This document shows, in pieces, positions 8,973 to 16,636 of a DNA stretch of 64,000 nt (position 1 is its first letter; each line of letters opens with the position of its first letter). Both the position numbers and the translations under genes were made by a program. The notes under the pieces were generated by a model. The model did not search any database. It was not told where the DNA came from and saw nothing but the letters and a program-made list of their open reading frames with translations. Location of the stretch: NCBI GenBank assembly GCA_020846975.1, contig JADLCX010000054.1, positions 62,001 to 126,000 of the forward strand, read 5' to 3'. The stretch is from Phycisphaerales bacterium (lineage in GTDB: Bacteria; Planctomycetota; Phycisphaerae; Phycisphaerales; UBA1924).

Positions 8973-11015
8973 ATGACGCGAACGCCTTTCACATCAACCC
9001 TCCTCGCGCTGGTGCTCTCGAGCGGCCTGGCCGTCTCCGCCGCCCACGCGCTCGACCAGAACGCCGCGCCGGCCAAGTCCGCCACGGACGCCTCCGCCGC
9101 GCGCCTGATCGTCCCGACGCACGCCGGACCGCGCGCCTTCCTTGTGGATGCGCCCGATGCGCCCTCCAGCCCCGCATCGCGCGACGATTCCGCCGAACCC
9201 GATGAACACGGCAAGCCCCGCGGCCAGACCACCGGCTTCCGGCTCACCGCGCGCGTCATCATCCGCGCAAAAGACCCCAAGGCCGTCGCCGCCGCGCTCG
9301 GCCCCAAGCCCGCCGTCAAACTCATGCCCGCCGCGCCGGCCGGCGCCCCGACGACCGGCGAACTGCGTGAGTTCCACTACGCCGATGCGCCCACGATCCG
9401 CGCTGCCATCGCGCTGGCCGACACCCTCGCCAGGTCTCCCGGCATCGACCTCGCCTATCTCGACATCGAATGGCCGAAAACCCTGCGCAACAACATTCCC
9501 ACCGATCCCTTCCTCGTCTCGCAGTGGCACCTGATCAACACCGCCACCCCCGCCGCCGACACCAACGCCGATGCCGCGTGGAAGAGCGGCTTCACCGGCG
9601 CGGGCGTGACCGTCGGCATCCTCGAGGGCGGCTGGGACTCGACCCACGAAGACCTCGCGCCGAACTTTGACGCGGCCGCCAGCCAGTCCAGCGCCAACTT
9701 CAGCGACCACGGCACCTCCACCGCCGGCCTCGTCGCCGCCGCGGCCAACAACGCCCACGGCGGCGCGGGCGTCGCCTGGGGCGCGCACATCTCCAAGCAG
9801 TTCTACGGCACCGCCTCCGAGATCAGCGCCGCCTTCGGGTTCGCCAACGACATCAACGACATCAAGTCCAACTCCTGGGGGCCTTTCGACAACGGCCGCA
9901 TCGCCGCGATCGATCCGCTCGAACTCGCCGCCATCCAGGACGCCGCCACCGCCGGCCGCGACGGCAAGGGCGTCATCATCGTCTGGGCCGGCGGCAACGG
10001 CGGCCAGAACAACAACGACCGCGTCGATTACGACCCGTACGCCTCAAACCGCTACGCCATCGCCGTCGGCTCGATCGACGCCGCCGACCGCAAGGCCCTG
10101 TATTCCGAGCCGGGCTCGGCGCTCATGGTCGTCACCACCTCCGACTACGACATCAACGCCTCCAACGACGTCGGCATCTTCACCACCTCCAGTTTCAACG
10201 GCTACACCACCAACTTCGGCGGAACATCCGCCGCGGCCCCGATCGCCGCCGGAATCTGCGCCCTGGTCCTCGATGCAAACCCGGAACTGACCCGGCGCGA
10301 TGTCCAGCACGTGCTCATCCGCTCGGCCCGCCGCTGCAACCCCGCCGACCCTTCCTGGCGATTCAACGGCGCGGGAACGGGCCAGCTCCGCATGCACAGC
10401 GACCTCTTCGGCTTCGGCGCGCTCGACGCCGGCGCGGCCACGACCCTCGCGCAGTCCTGGGTCAACCGCCCCGTCGAAGCGTCCTTCGTCTCCGATACCA
10501 TCAGCCCCGCGCTGAGCATCCCCGACAACAACACCACCGGCATCACCACCAGCATCGTCGCCGCCAGCCCGCTCATCGTCGAGCGAGCCCAGGTCACGCT
10601 CACGCTCCCGCACCCCTCGATCGGCAACCTCCGAATCCGCCTGATCTCGCCCAGCGGCACCGAGGCCCTCCTCGCCGCGCCGAGATTCGATTCCACCGTC
10701 GGCGGCTACAACAACTTCACCTTCACCGCCGTCAAGTTCTGGGATGAACGCGCCGCCGGCTCGTGGACCCTCCGCATCGCCGACGAGACCGCCGGCAACA
10801 CCGGCACGCTCACCGGTTGGCAACTCAAACTCCACGGATATGTCCCAACCTGCCCCTGCGACTGGGACCTCTCGGGTGGCGCACCCACACTCCAGGATCT
10901 CTTCGACTTCCTGACCTCGTTCTTTGCGGGCCGCGGCGACTTCAACGCCGACACCACGACCTCCGTCCAAGACCTGTTCGACTTCCTCGACTGCTGGTTC
11001 GGCGGCTGCGCCTGA
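8973..11015 (+). CDS. Subtilisin-like (S8) protease with P domain and dockerin
   Basis: Starting at ATG 8973 gives a 680-residue preproenzyme with a signal peptide (AHA-L near residue 27). An S8 peptidase domain follows with His246 in HGTSTAG, an oxyanion-hole region WAGGNGG, and Ser419 in GGTSAAAP. The position that is the catalytic Asp in other S8 enzymes is Glu218 (VGILEGGWDSTH), with Asp222 four residues on. After it come a proprotein-convertase P domain (about 500-625; VTLTLPHPSIGNLRIRL, GSWTLRIADE) and the C-terminal dockerin-like pair. The enzyme is presumably exported and surface-attached. An ATG 13 codons upstream (8934) is in frame but would precede the signal peptide with an unlikely extension. 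Confidence 0.85.
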   Translation: MTRTPFTSTLLALVLSSGLAVSAAHALDQNAAPAKSATDASAARLIVPTHAGPRAFLVDAPDAPSSPASRDDSAEPDEHGKPRGQTTGFRLTARVIIRAKDPKAVAAALGPKPAVKLMPAAPAGAPTTGELREFHYADAPTIRAAIALADTLARSPGIDLAYLDIEWPKTLRNNIPTDPFLVSQWHLINTATPAADTNADAAWKSGFTGAGVTVGILEGGWDSTHEDLAPNFDAAASQSSANFSDHGTSTAGLVAAAANNAHGGAGVAWGAHISKQFYGTASEISAAFGFANDINDIKSNSWGPFDNGRIAAIDPLELAAIQDAATAGRDGKGVIIVWAGGNGGQNNNDRVDYDPYASNRYAIAVGSIDAADRKALYSEPGSALMVVTTSDYDINASNDVGIFTTSSFNGYTTNFGGTSAAAPIAAGICALVLDANPELTRRDVQHVLIRSARRCNPADPSWRFNGAGTGQLRMHSDLFGFGALDAGAATTLAQSWVNRPVEASFVSDTISPALSIPDNNTTGITTSIVAASPLIVERAQVTLTLPHPSIGNLRIRLISPSGTEALLAAPRFDSTVGGYNNFTFTAVKFWDERAAGSWTLRIADETAGNTGTLTGWQLKLHGYVPTCPCDWDLSGGAPTLQDLFDFLTSFFAGRGDFNADTTTSVQDLFDFLDCWFGGCA

Positions 11016-11034
11016 TCCCCCGCAACCGCCCATC

Positions 11035-11071
11035 GGGTACCACCGCTCGCCGCGCAGCCGCGCCGTGGTGA
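11035..11071 (+). repeat. REP-like element, GGGTACC family, divergent copy
   Basis: GGGTACC at 11035-11041 is followed by an imperfect hairpin (ACCAC ... GTGGT) between the convergent protease and nusG genes. The head matches the other copies, but the stem differs in sequence and length, so membership is uncertain. Confidence 0.35.
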
Positions 11072-11094
11072 CGGCCCCCCCGCCCCCAACGCAC

Positions 11095-11148
11095 AAGCAG
11101 CCCCGCACGTCCTCAAACGCACGCGGCTGCTTTCTGCTTTCTATTGGC
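11095..11148 (+). terminator. Probable terminator after the dockerin protease
   Basis: AAGCAGCC (11095-11102) pairs with GGCTGCTT (11125-11132), followed by the pyrimidine-rich TCTGCTTTCTATT. It lies 80 bases after the protease stop, on the plus strand. A 13-base direct repeat of GGCTGCTTTCTGC (11125 and 11147) overlaps it. Confidence 0.5.
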
Positions 11149-11172
11149 TGCTTTCTGCCTACCGCTTGCCGC

Positions 11173-11829
11173 TCACGTCCCATCCGCCTTGCCGAGCTGC
11201 CATTCCTCCAGCTCGATCGGCGCCTGGCGCCCGAAGATCGTGACCAGCACACGCACGAGACCCTTCTCGGGCAGCAGTTCGTCCACCGTGCCCTCGTAGC
11301 CCTGGAACGGGCCTTCCTTGATCGTGACGTGCTCGCCCTTGGCGAACACGAGCTTGATCATCGGCTCGTCCTCGGGCTTGCGGCTGTCGAGGTGCAGCTT
11401 CTCGATCTCGTGCTCCTTCATCGGCGTCGGCCGCCCGGCCGTGCCCACGAAGTCGCCCACTCCCGTCGTCTCCTTGATCAGGAAGAACACGTCCTGTGGG
11501 ATCCGCCCGTCGGGCTCCAGCCGCATCTCGACGAACACGTACCCGGGGTACATCTTCGTCTCGACGACCTTCTGCTTGCCCCCCTTGATCGTCTTGGTCT
11601 TCTCGGTCGGCACGAGGATGCGCCCGACCAGGTGCGTCATGTTCTCGATCTGAACCTTCCGCAGGAGCGTCTCGCGGACGATCGATTCCTTGTTGCTCGC
11701 CACGCGCAGCGTGAACCAGTCCATCCCCTCGCGACGGAGCGGTTCGTCCGGCCCGAGCAGGCCGCCCTTCTCGGTGCTGACGACCTTGACCTCCTGCTGC
11801 TCTTCCGTGTGCGTGTCTTCGTGTGCCAT
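11173..11829 (-). CDS. nusG: Transcription termination/antitermination protein NusG
   Basis: A 218-residue NusG. The NGN domain is seen in DWFTLRVASNKE, then MYPGYVFVEM (the conserved PGYVFV signature), and VGDFVG. The C-terminal KOW domain is seen in KGEHVTIKEGPFQGYEGTV. NusG binds RNA polymerase and links it to Rho or to the ribosome. It is somewhat longer than E. coli NusG (181), with an acidic N-terminal extension and an insert (EKTKTIKGGKQKVVETK) before the PGYVFV strand. Start is ATG at 11829. It lies downstream of secE, as in most bacteria, but the usual next genes (rplK, rplA) do not follow; a plus-strand gene converges instead. Confidence 0.95.
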   Translation of the reverse strand: MAHEDTHTEEQQEVKVVSTEKGGLLGPDEPLRREGMDWFTLRVASNKESIVRETLLRKVQIENMTHLVGRILVPTEKTKTIKGGKQKVVETKMYPGYVFVEMRLEPDGRIPQDVFFLIKETTGVGDFVGTAGRPTPMKEHEIEKLHLDSRKPEDEPMIKLVFAKGEHVTIKEGPFQGYEGTVDELLPEKGLVRVLVTIFGRQAPIELEEWQLGKADGT

Positions 11830-11885
11830 AATGCCGCCTTTGCCCCGCCTCTCCTGACCCCTCACCCCCGCCAACTCCCCGCTGC

Positions 11886-12572
11886 TCACTGCAACACACC
11901 GATCCCGCGGAAGAGGTACTGGAACACCACGTCGGCCAGCAGCAGCGCGCCCGAGAGCAGGAACGAGGCCATGACCACCACGATCGTCGAGGTCGTGATG
12001 TCCTTGCGCGTCGACCACGCGACCTTCTTCATCTCCATGTCGGTCGAGATCAGGAAGTCCGCCGTCTTCGGCTTCACGCCGCAGAAGTAGTACGCGATCA
12101 CCGCCCCCAGCACCAGCGAGATCGCCGCCGCGCCGCCTTGCAGGTAGATCGCCTGCACCATCGGCAGCCCGCGAACGCTGTTCCGCACGCGCCCCGAGAA
12201 TCCCGCCGCGGTCTCGATCGACGTCGCGTTCTCCGGCCTCGCATCCGGCTCGGCGGGCTCGAACTTCCCGATATTCATCGTCGAAGAGGCCTGGTCGTAC
12301 CCCGTCACCGCCGCGGTGCCCAGCGTCTTGGGCTGGCCCGCGCCGCCATCGACGGCCTTCACCAGCGTCACGCGATCACCCACCGCCGGCGTCGTGCCCG
12401 CCACGTTGCCCAGTTCCGAGACCCACGAGCGCGTCGGGAACTTGGTCGAGAGCACGTTCATCTGGGCCATCAGCCAGCCCGCCGTGGCGAACGCCATGAT
12501 CGCGATCGCCGCCGCGGTCAACACCCGCACCCAGTACCCCTGACCCGGTTTATACAGACCAAGCGATGCCAT
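11886..12572 (-). CDS. secE: Protein translocase subunit SecE (extended)
   Basis: A 228-residue SecE, much longer than the one-helix type. The conserved core is at the C-terminus: DFLISTDMEMKKVAWSTRKDITTSTIVV followed by the membrane helix. Two further hydrophobic segments precede it (about 17-38 and 135-160), separated by a ~95-residue periplasmic-looking insert. SecE stabilises the SecY channel. Start at 12572 is chosen because GAGGA lies eight bases upstream. An in-frame start 16 codons earlier would run toward the tRNA gene. secE-nusG order is conserved. Confidence 0.9.
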   Translation of the reverse strand: MASLGLYKPGQGYWVRVLTAAAIAIMAFATAGWLMAQMNVLSTKFPTRSWVSELGNVAGTTPAVGDRVTLVKAVDGGAGQPKTLGTAAVTGYDQASSTMNIGKFEPAEPDARPENATSIETAAGFSGRVRNSVRGLPMVQAIYLQGGAAAISLVLGAVIAYYFCGVKPKTADFLISTDMEMKKVAWSTRKDITTSTIVVVMASFLLSGALLLADVVFQYLFRGIGVLQ

Positions 12573-12648
12573 GCGATCGTCCTCGATAGACCGGGCCAAC
12601 GCCCGGTCGGAAACTGACACGGTCCTCGATCAACCGTCCGTCGAGCAA

Positions 12649-12721
12649 CACGCCGGGAGGGACTTGAACCCGCAACCTGCGGATTTGGAATCCGCTGCTC
12701 TACCAGTTGAGCTACCGGCGT
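12649..12721 (-). tRNA. tRNA-Trp (anticodon CCA)
   Basis: Read on the minus strand, a 73-base cloverleaf: acceptor ACGCCGG pairs with CCGGCGT, then TA, a D arm starting GCTC, anticodon stem CGGATT-CCA-AATCCG, and T loop TTCAAGT. The discriminator is G, as in many tRNA-Trp genes, and CCA is not encoded. It sits between rpmG and secE, a position typical of this gene cluster. Confidence 0.95.
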
Positions 12722-12825
12722 AGTAAAAGGCCGAGGGGTTAGGGCCGAGGATCGAGCCAGAAGGTGATCGAACCTCGTCACGCTTCAGACTCGGCACTCG
12801 GCCCCGGGCTCTCGGCCCTGTTCCA

Positions 12826-13011
12826 TCACTTCCTCTTCACCTTGTGCAGCGTGTGCTTGCGCAGGCGGGGGCTGTACTTCTTGAAGCCCTCCTTGATCCG
12901 CTCCGCGACGCCGCCCTTGACGGCAATCTCGGTGCGGTAGTTCAGGTCGCCCGTCTCGCTGCACTGCAGCCAGACGTACTCGCGGGCGGCGGCTTTACCT
13001 TTCTTGGCCAT
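12826..13011 (-). CDS. rpmG: 50S ribosomal protein L33
   Basis: A 61-residue L33 with the family signatures LNYRTE and the C-terminal KYSPRLRKHTLHK. Of the four zinc-binding cysteines of the C+ form only one remains (LQCSETG), and the second CxxC position reads Ser (KYSPR), so this is a C-minus form that should not need zinc. A good ribosome-binding site (GAGGTGG, six bases before ATG) supports the start. It lies between tuf and tRNA-Trp in the tuf-secE-nusG cluster. Confidence 0.97.
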   Translation of the reverse strand: MAKKGKAAAREYVWLQCSETGDLNYRTEIAVKGGVAERIKEGFKKYSPRLRKHTLHKVKRK

Positions 13012-13035
13012 GTTGATCCACCTCTTTCAGGAAAG

Positions 13036-13064
13036 CGGCCCACCGGCTGTGTACCGGTGGGCCG
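13036..13064 (-). terminator. Hairpin between tuf and rpmG
   Basis: An 11-bp perfect inverted repeat, CGGCCCACCGG and CCGGTGGGCCG, with a 7-base loop. On the minus strand it lies after tuf and before rpmG. It is followed only by CTTTC, so it may act as a weak terminator or attenuator rather than a full stop. Confidence 0.45.
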
Positions 13065-13142
13065 TTTGGGGGGTCGTCTTTGCCGGCGCCGTTGTCTGAG
13101 GATCACGGCTCGCCGGAGGAAACTTGCTGAGAACCAGGGGCG

Positions 13143-13167
13143 CCCGCCTCGGCGAGGCGGGGTACCC
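13143..13167 (-). repeat. REP-like element, GGGTACC family, copy 2
   Basis: On the minus strand GGGTACC runs into the hairpin CCCGCCTC-GCC-GAGGCGGG. It ends seven bases before the stop codon side of tuf. Same head, stem length (8 bp) and loop length (3) as the copies at 3295 and 23651, with compensating stem changes. Confidence 0.6.
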
Positions 13168-13173
13168 GAACAA

Positions 13174-14376
13174 TCAGGCGATGATCTCGGTCACGGTGCC
13201 CGAACCGATGGTGCGCCCGCCCTCGCGGACGGCGAAGCGGAGGCCCGCCTCCATCGCTACCGGCTTGTCGCCCAGATCAACCTCGATCTGCACGTTGTCG
13301 CCCGGCATGCACATCTCCGCCCCGCCCAGCAGCTTCACGCTGCCGGTCACGTCGGTCGTGCGGAAGTAGAACTGCGGCCGGTAGTTGCTGAAGAACGGCG
13401 TGTGGCGGCCGCCTTCTTCCTTGGTCAGGACGTAGACCTGGCCCTTGAACTTGGTGTGCGGCTTGATCGAGTTCGGCTTGCAGATAACCTGCCCGCGCTC
13501 GATGTCGTTCTTCTCGATGCCGCGGAGCAGCACACCCACGTTGTCGCCCGCCATGCCGCTGTCGAGGGTCTTCTGGAACATCTCGACGCCGGTGATGGTC
13601 GAGGTCTTGTTCTCCTTGGCCAGACCCACGATCTCGCACGCATCGCCGACCTTCACCACGCCGCGCTCGATACGGCCGGTGGCCACCGTGCCGCGGCCCT
13701 TGATCGAGAACACGTCCTCGACGCTCATCAGGAACGGCTTGTCGGTCTCTCGGGTCGGCTCGGGGATGAACGTGTCGATCGCCTCGAACAGGTCGTCGAT
13801 CGGCTTGCAGATCTTGTCGTCCTTCGGGTTCTCGAGCGCGGCCTTCGACTGGCCGCGGATGATCGGGGTCTTGTCGCCCGGGAAGCCGTACTTCTTCAGG
13901 AGGTCGCGGATCTCGACCTCGACCAGCTCGAGCAGCTCGGGATCGTCAACCAGGTCGACCTTGTTGAGGAAGACGACGATGTGGGGCACGCCGACCTGAC
14001 GCGCCAGCAGCACGTGCTCGCGGGTCTGCGGCATGGGGCCGTCCGCGGCCGACACCACCAGGATCGCGCCGTCCATCTGCGCGGCGCCGGTGATCATGTT
14101 CTTCACGAAGTCGGCGTGGCCGGGGCAGTCCACGTGCGCGTAGTGGCGGTTCGGGGTCTCGTACTCGGTGTGCGACGAGGCGATCGTCACCGTCTTGTTC
14201 GCGTCGCGCACCGTACCACCCTTGGTGATCTCGGCGTACGACTTGATCTCGCCGCCGAAGCGCGCGGCCGAGCGGGCCGAGAGCGCGGCCGTCAGGGTCG
14301 ACTTGCCGTGGTCGATGTGACCGATGGTGCCGACGTTCACGTGTGGTTTCTTACGCTCGAATACGCCCTTGGCCAT
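13174..14376 (-). CDS. tuf: Elongation factor Tu
   Basis: A 400-residue EF-Tu, the GTPase that brings aminoacyl-tRNA to the ribosome. Domains I-III are complete: G1 GHIDHGKST (19-27), G3 DCPGH (83-87), G4 NKVD (138-141), the domain II segment [23 protein letters not shown], and [21 protein letters not shown] in domain III. Start is ATG 14376 with AGGAGG upstream. Switch I is unusual: the near-invariant RGITIN (before TSHVEY) reads KTVTIA (before SSHTEY), keeping only the Mg-binding Thr64. GKTT is GKST, and the G5 region is GQSKAAL. tRNA-Thr lies upstream, as in many bacteria. Confidence 0.97.
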   Translation of the reverse strand: MAKGVFERKKPHVNVGTIGHIDHGKSTLTAALSARSAARFGGEIKSYAEITKGGTVRDANKTVTIASSHTEYETPNRHYAHVDCPGHADFVKNMITGAAQMDGAILVVSAADGPMPQTREHVLLARQVGVPHIVVFLNKVDLVDDPELLELVEVEIRDLLKKYGFPGDKTPIIRGQSKAALENPKDDKICKPIDDLFEAIDTFIPEPTRETDKPFLMSVEDVFSIKGRGTVATGRIERGVVKVGDACEIVGLAKENKTSTITGVEMFQKTLDSGMAGDNVGVLLRGIEKNDIERGQVICKPNSIKPHTKFKGQVYVLTKEEGGRHTPFFSNYRPQFYFRTTDVTGSVKLLGGAEMCMPGDNVQIEVDLGDKPVAMEAGLRFAVREGGRTIGSGTVTEIIA

Positions 14377-14855
14377 CGCTACCGAACCTCCTGAGCGCCC
14401 GCCGGTTCCCCGACCCCAGAGCCTTTTGAGGCTCGCCATGACGCTCGAAACGTGGACAAACTGGATGTTCCCGAACCAGCCCGACCGCACACGAGCGGCC
14501 AAGCTCCCAAACGAACGAAACGCACTTTCAGGCGACCGGCCACTCGGGACCGGTCCGATCCGGGGCCTCCATTGTTGGCGGTAAGGGAGGTTGGATCAAG
14601 GGACCGACGAGACCGGGACCCAATGGTCCCTTCAGCCGAAAACCCCGCAATTGGGGGCTAAAATCCGAACACGGCCTCCTGCCGCGGCTGGCGATTCACC
14701 CCGAAAGCCGTGAGATCAGAGTCCGCCAGCCTGCTGCGCACCATGCGGGCGCACAACCGAGTCCATCTCAGCACTCGGGCTGGCCACCTTAACCATGGCC
14801 GCCGAACCGTGGCCGCGGAATCCGTGGCCGCGGAATCCGTGGCCGCGAGGAGCAA
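14377..14855. other. Long tuf leader / spacer between tRNA-Thr and tuf
   Basis: No gene is seen in these 479 bases. It holds a small hairpin GGGACC-CAAT-GGTCCC (14615-14630) and a tandem repeat next to the tRNA-Thr 3' end. tuf may be cotranscribed with tRNA-Thr through this leader. Confidence 0.4.
14793..14850. repeat. 15-bp tandem repeat downstream of tRNA-Thr
   Basis: The unit CCGTGGCCGCGGAAT occurs twice exactly (14807-14821, 14822-14836), flanked by partial copies on both sides (14793-14806 and 14837-14850). It starts six bases after the tRNA-Thr 3' end as read on the minus strand. Confidence 0.75.
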
Positions 14856-14927
14856 AGCCGCTAAAGGGATTTGAACCCTTGACCTCACCCTTACCAAGGG
14901 TGCGCTCTACCGCTGAGCTATAGCGGC
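14856..14927 (-). tRNA. tRNA-Thr (anticodon GGT)
   Basis: Minus-strand cloverleaf: acceptor GCCGCTA pairs with TAGCGGC, D arm GCTCAGCGGTAGAGC, anticodon loop CTTGGTAAG (reads ACC/ACU), T arm with GGTTCAAATCC. The discriminator is U and CCA is not encoded. tRNA-Thr directly upstream of tuf is a conserved bacterial arrangement. Confidence 0.95.
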
Positions 14928-15151
14928 GGTACAGAAACAGGGCGGGATGGTAGGACGCGCGAGTGTAGTGGGACCAACGATCGGGTGAGACGGTCTGTCT
15001 ACCATTCTGTGGCAGCGATCCGTCGAGCGATTTGCGTGCAGTTTCCTAGCGGCGGTTCGGTGCCAGCTGTCCTTCGCAGAATGTCGAGCGCGCGGAAAGA
15101 GCGTCTCCCAGCCGACCACGAGCGCTAGAGCGTCTGATCGATAACAGCAAC

Positions 15152-16006
15152 TCAGAACTTCGGCATCACAACGCCCACGGAGTCGGGGCGGTTGTAAATG
15201 GAGATGCGCGAGAGTATCCAGTTCGGGGACTCGGCGTGGTGGTCCCACGTGAACCAGAGTCCGAGGAATCCATTGAATGGGTCGCCTTTGGCATCCGCTG
15301 CACGAACGCCGGTCACAATCTCGAATGCGGTGAGTTCATATTGCTCGGGCTGATTGATCCGAGGGTAGCGGCCCTGGCGATCCATGATTCCTGAGACAGG
15401 GAGTGTGAAATCAGCGGGAAGAACGACACCCTTGCGCCAACGGGGGCGGATGTACACGTGCTTCGTGGCAAGAGGCGATCCTCGAAGTGTTCGGAGCGAC
15501 AACTCCCATACGTCGTCGTGGTTGCACTCGCAATTGGGATCGAGCGCGGCCATGCCGTTGGCGTTCCAGTATTCAACAATTGCTTCGCGAACTCCAGTTT
15601 CGTACGCGACCAGTGTGTAGGCGTACTGTTCGATCAGTTCGGTCGCGTGTTCAATGGCGAAACCAGAGGCGGACTCGTAGGTTTCGATAGCGGAACGCAG
15701 GGCCACCACCATCTTGGACGCCGCGGACAAAACATCGTCCGCCGGGAGGACATCGAAATCGCACTCCGAGGGTGCCTCTGACATGCACAACTCGACGAAT
15801 GCGCGGTAACTCTCCTCACCCGCACTAGTCTGTGGAGCGTTCTCGATAACGCTCTGCGACTGACGAGCGTCTGCGGGCGGCTGGCGAACGACCATCAGGC
15901 CGGTACCCGCGCTCGATGCCCTGCCTGAGGGAAGTGCCCAGAGCCCGGCAACCAACGCTATGGTCGTGAAGGACAGCGCCAGTGATTGACGTCTCGTGGT
16001 CGCCAA
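15152..16006 (-). CDS. Secreted hypothetical protein in a lower-GC stretch
   Basis: A 284-residue protein with an N-terminal signal sequence (hydrophobic core about 9-25). No family is recognised. Visible features are a paired-Cys region (ELCMSEAPSECDFDVLP; DPNCECNHDD) that could form disulphides, a helical middle and a Trp-rich end (GLWFTWDHHAESPNW). Base composition is noticeably less GC-rich than the window average, as in the next two genes, hinting at separate ancestry. Intergenic sequence 14928-15151 before it holds nothing I can recognise. Confidence 0.6.
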   Translation of the reverse strand: MATTRRQSLALSFTTIALVAGLWALPSGRASSAGTGLMVVRQPPADARQSQSVIENAPQTSAGEESYRAFVELCMSEAPSECDFDVLPADDVLSAASKMVVALRSAIETYESASGFAIEHATELIEQYAYTLVAYETGVREAIVEYWNANGMAALDPNCECNHDDVWELSLRTLRGSPLATKHVYIRPRWRKGVVLPADFTLPVSGIMDRQGRYPRINQPEQYELTAFEIVTGVRAADAKGDPFNGFLGLWFTWDHHAESPNWILSRISIYNRPDSVGVVMPKF

Positions 16007-16255
16007 ACTCTGTCCCTTCGTTGCTGCGGCTGGTTGGAGTGGGATTATCCCTAATCCCGGTTTCCCGGCCTGGAAACGTTGCTCGGATGAACGCTCGACA
16101 CGGCCATGGGGTCGATCAGGAGAGCCTCCCGAAACTGTGACGCTACTGGGTTATTCGGCGTCTGTCAAGAGTTCACATCACTGCGATGCAAAAAAACTTA
16201 AACAGCCTTGGCGTCTACGTGCGGTTGTCTGCGAACAACGAGTGAACTGCAAGCG

Positions 16256-16507
16256 TTATCGGGGTGTCTTGCACCAAGCTCTGACCGTCGTGGGACAGAA
16301 GCGCGTGTAGCCACGTGCGCAGCTGCAAATGGTTGGGGGACAACACATTGTGTCGTCGGTCTTCACGCCATCGCAGGTGCGTATCTCGCACACGCAACGT
16401 TGGTCGCCGGCACCGACAGGTGAACCCACACCAATTGCGAACAAAAGTGCCCAGACGTGTAACACAGTCGTAGGGAGTCTGGATGCAGGAGTTACGGGCG
16501 TATCCAT
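16256..16507 (-). CDS. Small cysteine-rich secreted peptide
   Basis: An 83-residue product starting at ATG 16507. A basic-polar N-terminus and a hydrophobic core (VLHVWALLFAIGVGSPVGA) form a good signal peptide, cleaved before about GDQ. The mature part of about 47 residues holds nine Cys (RCVCEIRTC, TMCCPPTICSCA, RFCPTT, AWC). No known family is recognised. It could be a disulphide-stabilised extracellular peptide or a metal binder. The signal-peptide plus Cys-rich layout is the main reason for believing it. The flanking spacers (16007-16255, 16508-16636) hold nothing recognised. Confidence 0.5.
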   Translation of the reverse strand: MDTPVTPASRLPTTVLHVWALLFAIGVGSPVGAGDQRCVCEIRTCDGVKTDDTMCCPPTICSCARGYTRFCPTTVRAWCKTPR

Positions 16508-16636
16508 GCTGCGTTTTACCTCCACACACGCGCGCCGGCCTTCGGTCTCCAAGTGGCTCTTCGCCCTGACGTGATACATCGAGCGTCAACTTCAGGATGC
16601 AGTGCTCTCGCACTTGCCGCCGAATCGATAGGCCCG

